From positions 111,402,432 through 111,466,431 of the forward strand of contig NC_080685.1 of assembly GCF_030445035.2 (NCBI RefSeq): a stretch of DNA of 64,000 nucleotides, written 5' to 3'. This document shows positions 23,400 through 33,677 of the stretch, in pieces. Every line of letters begins with the position of its first letter. The first letter of the stretch is position 1. A program made the position numbers and the translations under genes. Below the pieces are notes generated by a model that was given only the letters and a program-made list of their open reading frames with translations, was not told the origin of the DNA and searched no databases. Source of the DNA: Dasypus novemcinctus (Eukaryota; Chordata; Mammalia; Cingulata; Dasypodidae).

Positions 23400-24900
23400 C
23401 CTGAAGTGAATGGGGAGACATTGTAGTTTTGGATTCTTACAGCAGGCAGCGATGGCTCAATATGGCCAGATGTAAAATGGACACTGCCTCCAGACTGGCT
23501 CTGTTTCATAGTGCAGAAGGGCACTATGCACCAGGCCAGTGGAATACTGGAGCCTACCTTCCTAGCTTCTCTCTAGGGTCACCAGTGCTGCAGCATGCTG
23601 GCTGTGTGAAGGACATACCAAGTAGAGCAACAGTTACCAGGGTACTGTGAGTAGAACTTAAACAAATACAATCAGAATTATGGCCTGCTCCCATGGAAAG
23701 AGAATATGTATGGTATTACAAACCTGGAGCTTAGATCTATTCATTGCAGCTCAAAGAAGAACTTGTGCATTGATTAGTATTAAGTACTGTACCTACATGC
23801 CTGATGATTATGATAATATCTTTTCTGTTCTAGAGCATAGATATGTTAAAAGTCCTAGTAAACTTAATTCATTTTCTAAGTAGTTAATGAATGTGCTTAT
23901 AAGATAAAGGAATGGCTGTCTTAAATATTGTCTTTATTTGTTTGCTATGTGCTTGTCTTATATTGTTGCATATACTGTCTTTGAGAGTTTATGTCTAGGG
24001 CAGTGCCTCTCTTCATACCTCTCCTAAGCATAATCACTACTGTGGGAACTGGGGTTGGCAGTTTATACCCAAACCCAGCGGGTATACCACAGTCTCTCCC
24101 TAGAGTTAACCAACAGCCTAAAAGAACTCAAGGAAGGATGCTCTTTCCCATCAACTTTGGCAGGATGCAGCCTCAGAAGGCATAAGGCCTTTCTCTTGTG
24201 GTCCATTATGTCATGGCTGGCCCCTTTTTGGGCCTGCCTACCATCATCTTTATCCTTTTAATAGGACCTTGTATCTTCAAAATTCTAATTAGATTTATTT
24301 CTTACAGAATCAACTCCTTTTTAGTTATGCAGGGATTTCATCCATTCCAACCAGGGTGCCAGACCCATCTTCCCTCAACCACAATAGAATAGCCAAAGAG
24401 GGTTACGCCCTGTCGGGCAGAAAGTACTGTCCTAACCGACAGGAAGTAACTAAAGAATGACCATCTCCACTGAGTACCCCCTTAAGAGTAAGTGCGTGAA
24501 CTCTCATAGGGGGAGTTGCAGGTTAGTAGAGGAAACAAGAAGAAGACAAGCCACAGTATGGCCAACAGGCAGCGTGGTCTCAACCCTGCTTTACTTTGAG
24601 ACTCAGGGGACCTCTTTCTGGGGCCGAGGATATACCCTGGATGCTCCAAACAGGCCTCACCATTGACCTGGACCATTGGTGGAGTAACCAGTAACAGCTG
24701 GGGCTGCTCCCCTTAGCACTAGCAAGGGGAGGAATAAGTAATAGCTTAAAAGGTGACCTCACAGCCAAAGCCTGCTCTTTCTGCCTAGAGGAGCACTGAC
24801 CAAATCTCTGTGTATTTCCGTCCTTCTCTCCCATTTCTCAGCAAGCTCTGTTCTTTTCCCGCATTTCCCAATAAATTATTTTTATTGGCCTAACTTTAAA
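23400..24900 (+). pseudogene. Degraded endogenous retrovirus relic: env fragments and LTR-like 3' end
   Basis: Separate short plus-strand frames resemble parts of a gammaretrovirus-type envelope transmembrane subunit. The frame at 23680-23883 resembles the ectodomain around the conserved cysteine cluster, with one of the usual adjacent cysteines replaced. The frame at 23991-24185 has a hydrophobic Gly-rich stretch like a fusion-peptide region. The frame at 24198-24392 has a membrane-spanning segment with the Gly-Pro-Cys signature seen at the end of such segments. Stops and frameshifts separate them and their order is not the usual one. An LTR-like region follows to AATAAA at 24870-24875, with an A-rich stretch about 23 bases later. 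It is not functional. No gag or pol was recognised upstream. Confidence 0.55.
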
Positions 24901-24910
24901 ACAAAAAATA

Positions 24911-25300
24911 GGGAAACGGACTTTGGCCCAGTGGTTAGGGCGTCCGTCTACCACATGGGAGGCCCGCGGTTCAAGCCCCGGGCCTCCTTGACCCGTGTGG
25001 AGCTGGCCATGCGCAGTGCTGATGCGCGCAAGGAGTGCCGTGCCACGCAAGGGTGTCCCCCGCGTGGGGGAGCCCCACGCACAAGGAGTGCACCCATAAG
25101 GAGAGCCACCCAGCGCGAAGGAGGGAGCAGCCTGCCCAGGCATGGCGCCGCCCACACTTCCCGTGCCGCTGACGACAACAGAAGCGGACAAAGAAACAAG
25201 AAACAAGACGCAGCAAAAAGACACAGAAAACAGACAACCGGGGGAGGGGAGGGGAATTAAATAAAATAAAAATAAATCTTTTTAAAAAAATAAATAAATA
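24911..25300 (+). mobile_element. DAS-SINE (long form)
   Basis: Sense copy with head 'ctttggcccagtggttaggg', B box 'ggttcaagccccgggcc', the GC-rich body and a long 'aaataaataaataaat' tail. It seems to have landed in the A-rich end of the retroviral relic: 'aacaaaaa' occurs on both sides. Confidence 0.92.
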
Positions 25301-25328
25301 AATAAACCAACAAAAAGGGTAAAACAAG

Positions 25329-25420
25329 GGGAGCAGATATAGCTACATAGCTCAAGTGGTTGAGTGTCTGCTTCCCATATATGAGGTCCTGGGTTTGATC
25401 CTCGGTATCTGCTTAAAAAA
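25329..25420 (+). mobile_element. Short DAS-type SINE
   Basis: Compact tRNA-derived SINE with 'catagctcaagtggttgagt' and the B-box-like 'tgggtttgatcctcgg' followed by an A-rich tail. It is the same type as 7481-7575. GGTAAAA-type direct repeats lie on both sides. Confidence 0.7.
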
Positions 25421-26042
25421 AAGGTAAAAAGATCTTGTTTAGAAAATCAAGACATCAATAGTAAAGCCTATTCTTCCCCAAAATTTTATAGTTGTTTATC
25501 TTCATTTAGAAACTAAATTTACGAGACAAGAACAAATTTTATTACAATGTAAAAGTCATAGGAACAATAAATTACAAATACTTAATTTTTGAAACACAGA
25601 AAGGTTTTCCTTCCTAAAATGTAAACATCCAGTAAATAAACCAATACATGATATTCTAGGTGTAGAAACACTGATAAATCCCTTATGAAAGAAATGTATT
25701 TGGGTATATTTGGTGGTAGGATTTTTGTTTGACTTAAATATAAGATACTTTACTAAAAGAACCAGGTCATTATTATTTAAAAGATCAGCTCTTTCATTCA
25801 GTTTCCTTATATGAGCAAAAAAACATCAATTTCTATAGGACTTTGGCTATAGAACCAGGCCCAGGAAAGGTCTCAATACCTTGAAAGTTGTTTGGCTAGA
25901 GCAAAGTGTTTTCTTGAAACTCGTAGGCAGTAGTCATTCATCACTTTGCTTGAAGACATAACCCTAGAGAACTCCTTCCCCACAATAGTGACCTGCCTAA
26001 AGCCTGTGGTCTTCCCACTACACCTCAAGACAGAGACCATTA

Positions 26043-26780
26043 CATTTTTTAAAAATTAATGTATTGATGTGTATCACTCATACATAAACTTACATAAACA
26101 ATAAGTGCATAATAATAGTTGTGAACTTAAAAAACTAACATATATAACATACAGGACTCTCATAACTCACCCTACCACCAGTAACTTGCATTGTTGTTAA
26201 ACCTTTTTAACTAAAAGAGCATTGTCGAACTATTATTACTAACCAAAGTATTTTCCCCTAACCAACCGTATTATTATCTTTATATCATTTATATATGAAC
26301 GTACATAAACAAGTGTATAGTAAAAGTTGTGAACTTACAAAGCAAACATGCATAACATCATACAGGCGTCCCATACATCAACCCTCTACCAACACCTTGC
26401 ATTGTAATAAGATGTTTGTTACAAATATGAAATATGGTCAAGATCTTACTACTGATCGTAATCATTACCTTACGCTTGGTGTGTTTTTCCCCCAACCTAC
26501 CCTATTTTTTTTTGTTTTTTTTTTTTAATTATTTTTTATGACAGAAGTTGTAAACTTACAAGTCAATCATGCTCATGTGCAGAATTCCCAAACACCCTTC
26601 CATCAACACACCACACTGTGGTGGAACATTTGCTACAAATAATATCATCTGATTATTACTATGTCCATAGTGTACATTTGGGTCATATTTTCCATACTAC
26701 CTCATTATCAACACAGTACATCTTTCGCATAGATGCAAGCATATTGTATTATTACCTGCTTCTCCACATTCCCAACACCC
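26043..26780 (-). repeat. LINE-1 3' UTR with three degenerate related units
   Basis: Three successive stretches begin near 26090, 26300 and 26535. Each carries a version of 'gttgtgaacttacaaa', then 'cat...acaggactctcat'-like sequence, then 'caacaccttgcattg'-like sequence. The spacing of about 200-240 bases and matching order suggest tandem duplication inside the 3' UTR of this L1 lineage. Confidence 0.55.
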
Positions 26781-27109
26781 TGCAGTAGTGATGATGTACA
26801 TTTGCTTTAGCTCACAAAGTACTCTTGCATCTGTACCATCAACCACAGTTCTCTTCCACCTCTTGGTTTACTGTGCTATTCAAGTTCCTAGATTATTCTC
26901 TAACATTCTGTCAACTGGCATTTATATCCCTAGACTGCCATTTTCAGCTATACCCGATTTATAAATTAGCTGTTATTCACTATGTATTACCATCCACTCT
27001 GTATATTTCCACACTTTTAAGTAAAGCTAAGTAAAACTTCTACATACATTAAACACCAGTAGTCCAACTCTGTCATCCTCTTATCTCCTTTAAGAATCCA
27101 CCACCTACC

Positions 27110-27780
27110 ACTAGGTCTTGAAGATATTTTCCTACAATTTCTTCTAGAAGTTTTATTGTTATTTTTATTTTTAGGTTTTTGATCCATGTTGAATTAATTT
27201 TTGGATAAAGGATGAGCTAGGGGTCCTCTTTCCTCCTTCAGCTATGGATATACAATTCTTTCCACATCATTTGTTGAATGGACTGTTCTCCCTGAGCTGT
27301 GTTCATTTGACAGCCTGGTCAAAAATCACTTGACCATACATGTGAGGATCTGTTTCTGAACCATAACTTTGCTTCCATTGGTCTATGTGTCTGTCTTTAT
27401 GTCAGTACCATGCTATTTTTATCACTATCACTAAGTAATATGATTTAAATTCTGGAGATGAGGGTTTACTTTTCCTTTTTTTTTTTTTTTTTTTGATGTT
27501 TCTGGCTCTTCAGGATCCCTTACACTTCCAAATAAATTTGATGATTGTGTTTTCCATTTTTTTTTAATGCTGGTGGAATTTTTATCAGAATTGCATTGAA
27601 TCTGTATATAAATTTGAGTACAATTGACATCTTAATGATATTTAGTCTTCCAATCCATGAGCGTGGAATGTTCTTCCAGTTATTTAGGCCTTTTTTTGTT
27701 TCTTTTAACATTGAGTTGCAGTTTTCTGAACACAGGTGCTTTACCTCGTTTGTTAAGTTTATTCCTGATTATTTGAGTTT
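27110..27780 (-). pseudogene. LINE-1 ORF2 3' remnant
   Basis: The minus-strand frame at 27520-27711 contains '[20 protein letters not shown]' and matches L1 ORF2p downstream of the reverse-transcriptase core. Flanking sequence (27110-27480) is more ORF2 C-terminal sequence broken by stops and a poly-T run. The endonuclease and catalytic reverse-transcriptase parts are absent. Confidence 0.8.
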
Positions 27781-27829
27781 TATCTGTCATATTTATTTTC
27801 ACCACTCTTTTGGCACTTTTAGTTTTATT

Positions 27830-28790
27830 GATATAATCTTCATTTTTAGACTCTCTTCCAGACCTCTCTCTCCTGTCTTTTCTTTTCAGGCTCTAGCATA
27901 CCCTTTAGTACTTCCTGAAAATCTGGTCTCTTGCTTAGAAATTCTCTCAGTTTCTGTTTATCTGTGAATATTCTAATTCACCCTCATTTTTGAAAGACAA
28001 TCTTGCTGGATATAAGATTCTTGGCTGGAAGGTTTTCTCTTATAAAGTATCTTAAATATATCAGACCACTGTCTTCTTGCCTCCATGGTTTCTGGTACGA
28101 AATCAGCACTTAATCTTGTTGGGTATCCCTTATATGTTATGCAATGCTTTTCTCTTGTTCTCAGAATTCTCTCTTTGTCTTTGGCATTTGACATTCTGAT
28201 CAGTATGTGTCTTGGAGTTGATCTATTCGTATATTTTTGGATGGGAGTACATTGTGCTTCTTGGACATGAATATTTATGTCCTTCAATAGGGCTGGGAGA
28301 TTTTCTACCATTATTTCTTCAAGTATTCCTTCTGCCCCTTTTCCCTTCTCTTCTTCTGCGACACCCATGACAAGTGTGTTTGCATGTCTTTTGCTGTCCC
28401 TAAGATCTAGTTCAATTTTTTCCATTCTCTTCTTCATCTGTTCTTTTGTATGTTCACTTTCAGAAGCCATTTCTTTAAGCTCACCAGTCCTTTCTTCAGC
28501 CTCCTCAAATGTGCTGTTATATGATTCCAATATTTTTTAAATTTCTTTGATTGCACCTTTCATTCCCATAAGATCTGCTATTTTTCTATATACGCTTTCA
28601 AATTATTCTTTGTGCTCATCCAGTATCTTCTTAATATCCTTAATCTCTTTAGCCATCTCATTGAATTTATTAAGGAGATTTGTTCAAACATCTGTAATTA
28701 GTTGTCTCAATTCCTTTATGTCATCTGGAGGCTTATCTTGTTCTTTTAACTGATCCGTAGTTTCCTGTTTCTTGGTGTGGATTGTAATTT
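27830..28790 (-). pseudogene. LINE-1 ORF1 remnant (RNA-binding protein)
   Basis: ORF1p is the trimeric RNA chaperone of the L1 particle. The longest open minus-strand piece, 27973-28530, encodes 185 residues. It has a charged coiled-coil-like start followed by the conserved RRM/CTD signatures 'INIHVQEAQCTP', 'STPRHILIRMSNAKDKERIL' and 'ITYKGYPTRLSADF'. Additional ORF1 sequence (the N-terminal coiled coil upstream at about 28530-28760 and the C-terminus below 27973) is broken by frameshifts and stops. One intact stretch of this size suggests moderate age. Confidence 0.85.
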
Positions 28791-30214
28791 TTTGTTGGTG
28801 TCTTGGCATCTGTCTTCCTAGAGTGTTTATTCCGGTACAGTTTTTCTCTTTAGTTTAGGGCTTCCTGCCCTTTCTCCCTTGCTTGTTGTGCAGTAGGAGC
28901 CAAGGTTGTAATTGGTACTGTAAGCTGTGGAGGCTCAAGCTGCCCTCATTGCACCAAGGACCAATGAAGCTTCTCCCAACTTTCTCCTTTGCCAGGGGTA
29001 GGGACAGTCTTACAGCTGTGTGGAATAATCCAAGTCATGCAGGCCTAGACTGTAGTTGCCCAGAGAGACTAATGAAGCTTCCCACCCCTTTCTCCCCTGG
29101 CCTGGGACAGGGATAGAACTGCAGGTATGGGCAGCAGTCTATGCAGTTGTGGGTCTAAGATGATTGCAGTTGCCCCAGTATACTTCCAGTTATTCAGTCT
29201 GTGCCAGCCAAAGATACCTGCAGTTAGCTGGATAGGCTGGTGTGGGAGTCCCCCAGCCTCTTCCCTGCCAGAGGCGGGCCTGAAGCCTAGTCTAGGACTG
29301 CAGGCTGATCTGGGTGAAAGAAACAGGTTCCTACTGTCACTGTGATTTTCGGTCAGCCTGGCTTCCCCTCAGGCTGAGGGCGTAGTCAAAATGTCGGCCA
29401 CAGGCCTCTTTCCAACTTGGACAGATTCAAACCCCAGCTGTTCTCAGGGTTATATCTTGGCCAGCCGAGTCTCCCAATCAGTAGTCAAAACCAGCAGCCA
29501 ACAGTTTCCTCTTCCCCTGATTTTGAGAAATGAAGCTTCCATTTCCAGCCACAGAATAGCTCCTGTGGCAGCTTGTGCCACCAGAGTAGAATAATCACCA
29601 CCCCCTGCGGCTTGACAGTAATTTCCCAGAGAGGCTGGCGCAGGTCCCTGCAGCTTCCTCCTTGCTGGAGGTGGCACTGGGACCTAGACTAGAGCTGCCA
29701 TCTGAACTGGATGGAAAGAAGCTGGTCACCACCAACACTGGGATTCTCATTCCACCCTGCTTCCCATCGTGCCAGGTGCAGTGTTAAGATGGCGGCTCCT
29801 GGCCTCTTTCTGACTTGGACAGTCTCAAACTTTAGCTGTTCTCAGGATTATACTTTAGCCCCTGAATTTGCTCCTCAGTAGCTGAAGCTGGTGCCCAACT
29901 GTCTCTTCTTTCCCCATATTTGGGAAGTGGAGGTTTCAAGTGCAGCCACGGAACAGTTCCTGAGGCAGCTTGTACCTCCAGTGGAGGATGGGTACTCGCC
30001 TCTGGGGTGTGGAGCGTTCTACCCACAAGTCTTCTCTGCAGATGGGCAATCCTTCTATTCCTTCAAGGATGTGGCAGGATGCTCTTCGGGCCTCCTGGAA
30101 CCCCCAAACAGGTGCTTCAGCTAGCTCCAGAGAGCTCTGGATGGTCACTAACTGCCCTATAGCAGGAGCTGACTCTAGGGCTCCATACCCCGCCGCCATC
30201 TTGCTTGTTGTTCC
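28790..30214 (-). promoter_or_regulatory. LINE-1 5' UTR with tandem monomer-like units
   Basis: GC-richer sequence ending in the sense start GGAACAACAAG. Two aligned units of about 398 bp are visible: 'acttggacag' recurs at 29415 and 29813, and 'cagctgttctcagg'/'tagctgttctcagg' follows in both. AAGATGGCGGC (YY1 type) occurs on the minus strand at 30192-30202 and on the plus strand at 29786-29796. L1 5' UTRs hold the internal RNA polymerase II promoter, and rodent L1s carry tandem promoter monomers of comparable layout. Confidence 0.65.
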
Positions 30215-30689
30215 AGACCATTATGTTATTGTTGTTAAAGTAATTTGTAAAGAGCGATTAAACCACCTCAGGAAATGAAATATGTTAAAAATTGGGTAAA
30301 TACTATGCTTTCTTAATATGTGCCCTAAATCCCTTGTAGCCACAGATAACTGAATGGTTGAAGCAGTGTGGTTCTGACATGCAGTGTCCTTATTTTCCTT
30401 CATCATTGTCCTTTGCTTATAACTTTTGGATGGAGGAAAGAGACAATTTCAAATTTTATTGAAAACATAGCTTGATTAAAATAGTCTCTATATAGTAAGA
30501 TGTGAAAATATTATCATTCCCTGTGCAAGACTTGAGTAAATGATAAGACGTATGTAGGCTTAATTAGCAACCCCTGTGGGATATTTTGATGAGAAATTCA
30601 TTCTGAAGAATAAGGGTTATAAAGGGAATTAATTATATAGTGTAAGTAAAAGTAAAACCTAGAATAATGCATAGTATGTAATAGTACTA

Positions 30690-31060
30690 CATAAATGTCA
30701 ATTTCTAACTCTCCGTTCCCGTCATCCATCTATTCAGTCCCACCCACTCTTTCTTTAACCAGGATGACGTTTCTCCTGCTCTATTCTTCCCTTACCTATT
30801 GAAATTCTACTTATCTCTCATTGCCATGTCCTTCGTTAGGCCTACCCAGTGCTCTCAAACACATCTGATCTTTACTTTCTCTTTTTTGACACGGTACTTT
30901 GCTTGTACATTCAGTCTATTATGGTCTGTTTTGCTTTGCTGTTTGTGGTTCTTTTACTGAGTCATCTTCACAGTGGATAGGATCTGTGTCTTACTCATGC
31001 TTGAATCATTATAACAGTCATTTCCAGTCTAGTTCAAACAGGCTGTAAATATTTTTCTGA
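30690..31060. repeat. L2/MIR-like relic
   Basis: Pyrimidine-rich sequence with 'ggataggatctgtgtcttac' and 'cattgccatgtccttcgtta' resembles old L2 3'-end sequence. Diverged and non-coding. Confidence 0.4.
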
Positions 31061-31289
31061 CTACCAATATTTATATACATAAGCATAAACATACATAGAT
31101 CCGTTAATAAAGCTATGGATATTATATTAAGCATATAAGTGCTATTTTTTTTTAATCCCTTTCAATAGGAATTCTAACTGTGGTCTTCATGTTCAAATAA
31201 AATTTGCCCTCTAAAAATCATATTCTTATATTTTAACCCTTGTTTTAAACATTTACGCTTAGATGTGTCAATATCAGACAATTTGTAAT

Positions 31290-31700
31290 ATTTGACCATC
31301 TTTACCCCTCATTTAATAAACATTTGTTGAGCATCTGCTGTGTACCAGACACTGCTGGGCTCTAGGTATCTGACAGTGAAACGAGATAAGATCTCCTCTC
31401 TCCTGGAACAAAATATATTATGAGGAAGACAGAAATTAGCAGGAAAGACGTACTTACAACTTGTAATATACATTCTGAGGGGAAAATAAAGGGTTTGATG
31501 AAGATGTTATCCTAATTTAAAGTGCAAGAGGGTTCAGAAAAGAAAGGGTTTTAAGAAAGCGAAATTTTACTGAGACTTCAAGTGTGAGTAAGGAAGTTGG
31601 GGTGGTGGAAGAGATACGCAGGGAGAACATTCCAGGCAAAAGGAGCAACAAGTGCAAAACCCCTGAGGCAAAAAAAAAGGGGTTGATGGCTAATTTGTAC
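31290..31700. repeat. L2-type LINE relic
   Basis: 'catttgttgagcatctgctg' followed by 'aacattccaggcaaaaggag' and 'gcaacaagtgcaaaacccct' is a familiar ancient L2-associated sequence. The whole stretch follows the expected order but is diverged. Low coding potential. Confidence 0.55.
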
Positions 31701-32514
31701 CTATCAGTTCAGCATAGCATACTGGCCTTGAGGACAACAGAAAGTAGTGATGGAGTATTGTGATGCTTTTCTTCTTTTATACCACCCACTTAAAACTTTA
31801 ATAAACACAAACTACTATGGATAATTAAAATCCTAGCACTAAGCACATGGGATATCAGTCAATATGAAGACCCTTTTTTAAAAAAAGTTATTCCTACTTT
31901 AACTTATATTTTAAAATTTTTATTAACCATTTAATTATGTATAAATATTACATAATTATTTTTAAAACTTTGAAGGTTCTAACTTCCATAAATATTTAGT
32001 ATTTGGATATACATATATGCCTATTTCCATTCCTTGAACTCCTTGAAAAAAATGACCTGACTCTGACCTTGGGGCTAAGCCATTGCTATCCCTACCTGAA
32101 AAAACACTTTTCACCCCAGATATTCAGGTAACCATTGAGTTATACCTTAAATATCTCAGGGAAACCTTTTCTAAGCACCCCATTTAATGTTATTCCTTCC
32201 TCCTCCAATAGTAACTATCTCATTATCCTCTTTTTTTTTTCCAATGACAATGTTTTAAATTATTTTATTGTTTGTGTATTTTAGCTTCATGAGAATAAAG
32301 ATCTTGTCAACCTTGTACATTGTTTGTAACCCAGTGCTCTGAAAAGTGACTAGTACTTAGTAAAAACTCAGTTAATTACTTGTCGAGTATCCTACAAGTA
32401 AGAATATATTCACATAAATTGTAAGCCTAAAAATAATCCATTTTTCATATATAAATATTTAAGAAATAAATATATATAATAGTTCCTAACATGGTAGTTC
32501 AATAAGTTCTTGTT

Positions 32515-32844
32515 TTTTGGTTTTGTTTTTTTTTTAAGATTTATTTGTTTATTTAATCCCCCCCCTCCCCTGGTTGTCTGTTCTGTGTGTCTATTTGCTG
32601 CATCTTGTTTCTTTGTCCGCTTCTGTTGTCGTCAGCGGCATGCGAAGTGTGGGCGGCGCGTGGGGTTCCCCTACGTGGGGGACACCCCTGCGTGGCAGGG
32701 CACTCCTTGCGAGCGTCAGCACTGTGCATGGGCCAGCTGCACATGGGTCAAGGAGGAGGCCCGGGGTTTGAACCGGGGTTTGAACCGCGGACCTCCCATG
32801 TGGTAGACGGACACCCTAACCACTGGGCCAGGTCCATTTCCCAG
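32515..32844 (-). mobile_element. DAS-SINE with internal deletion and duplicated B-box segment
   Basis: Antisense copy with the target duplication TAAGTTCTTGTT at 32503-32514 and 32845-32856. The middle of the GC-rich body is missing, which shortens it to 330 bp. In the head, 'ggggtttgaacc' is repeated in tandem with a 13-bp period (about 32763-32787). Confidence 0.92.
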
Positions 32845-33193
32845 TAAGTTCTTGTTGAAAAAGTTACTTTCTTCTAAAGTGAGTTGGTAATTTAGTAGTA
32901 ATGTCGGAAATAAATGTATCACGTAACCTCCGGTGCTTGTTCTGCCGTGGCTATTGAAGTCTCGCCATCCTCTGCGATTTCTCTACTGAGCTCCTGACCT
33001 ATATCTTAAGCTCCCTGCCAGCACCTGCCACCTGCATGTCCAGTGTAATTCAAAACCAGCGAACCTCATCTCCTATTACATCTACCCAGTTGCAGTTCAT
33101 CTCTCCAGGTGCACAAACATAGCCTTTTCTGTGAAGTCTGATAGGGCTTTATATAAGATCACATCCTGACAGTTTCTGACATTTATAAAGCAC

Positions 33194-33677
33194 AGGATTA
33201 GTCAGCCAAAGGAATGCTGATGCAAAGTACCAGAAATATTTTGGCTTTTATAAAGGGTAGTTATTTGGGGTAAAATCTTAGTTACAGGGCCCTAAAGAGT
33301 CCAACTCAAGGCTGCTTTCTTACCAAAGATAGTGGGCGATCTCCACCTGGTCTCTCTCCTTCCTTCTTCTTAAGGCTCCATGGTCCAGCTTCTTTCCAAT
33401 CTCAGCTATAGGCTCTCTGGCAAATGGCTTCTCTCTCTTCCTGTGTATTTTCTTTTGTGGGTCTTCTTGAGTGAGTGTCTCTGTCAGCCCACCAAGAGGA
33501 TGGGGACTCAGCCCTGAGTCACACCCTACTGATGTGATTGAATCAAAGCCCTTAACATAATTTAATCACTGAAATGAATCTAATACAGTCAGAAGTACTA
33601 CACCCAGAGAAACAGACCAGTTTACAAACATTATCTTTTTCTTTTGGGGGATTCATGAATACTATCAAACTGCCATA
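33194..33677 (-). mobile_element. 3' LTR of a MaLR/ERVL-like element
   Basis: 484-bp LTR matching 35248-35724 along its length, read on the minus strand as the downstream LTR. The flanking 5-mer AGCAC (33189-33193) pairs with GGCAC (35725-35729) across the whole element, 4 of 5 bases, as expected for a 5-bp target duplication that has decayed. Confidence 0.75.

Larger units (their letters stand above)
26043..30214 (-). mobile_element. LINE-1 with both ends present but ORF2 mostly deleted
   Basis: Minus-strand L1 bounded by the target duplication AGACCATTA (26034-26042 and 30215-30223). Its sense 5' end begins GGAACAACAAGCAAGATGGCGG, with the usual YY1-type motif. Order on the minus strand: 5' UTR with repeated units (30214 to about 28790), ORF1 (about 28790-27830), a short 3' part of ORF2 (about 27780-27110) and a 3' UTR with degenerate repeats (about 26780-26043). 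At 4.2 kb it lacks the endonuclease and most of the reverse transcriptase. It was therefore moved in trans or deleted afterwards. Confidence 0.88.

Noticed and set aside
27545-27967. 140-codon plus-strand hydrophobic frame
   Set aside because: It is the antisense of LINE-1 ORF2/ORF1 sequence. The hydrophobicity reflects T-rich antisense codons.
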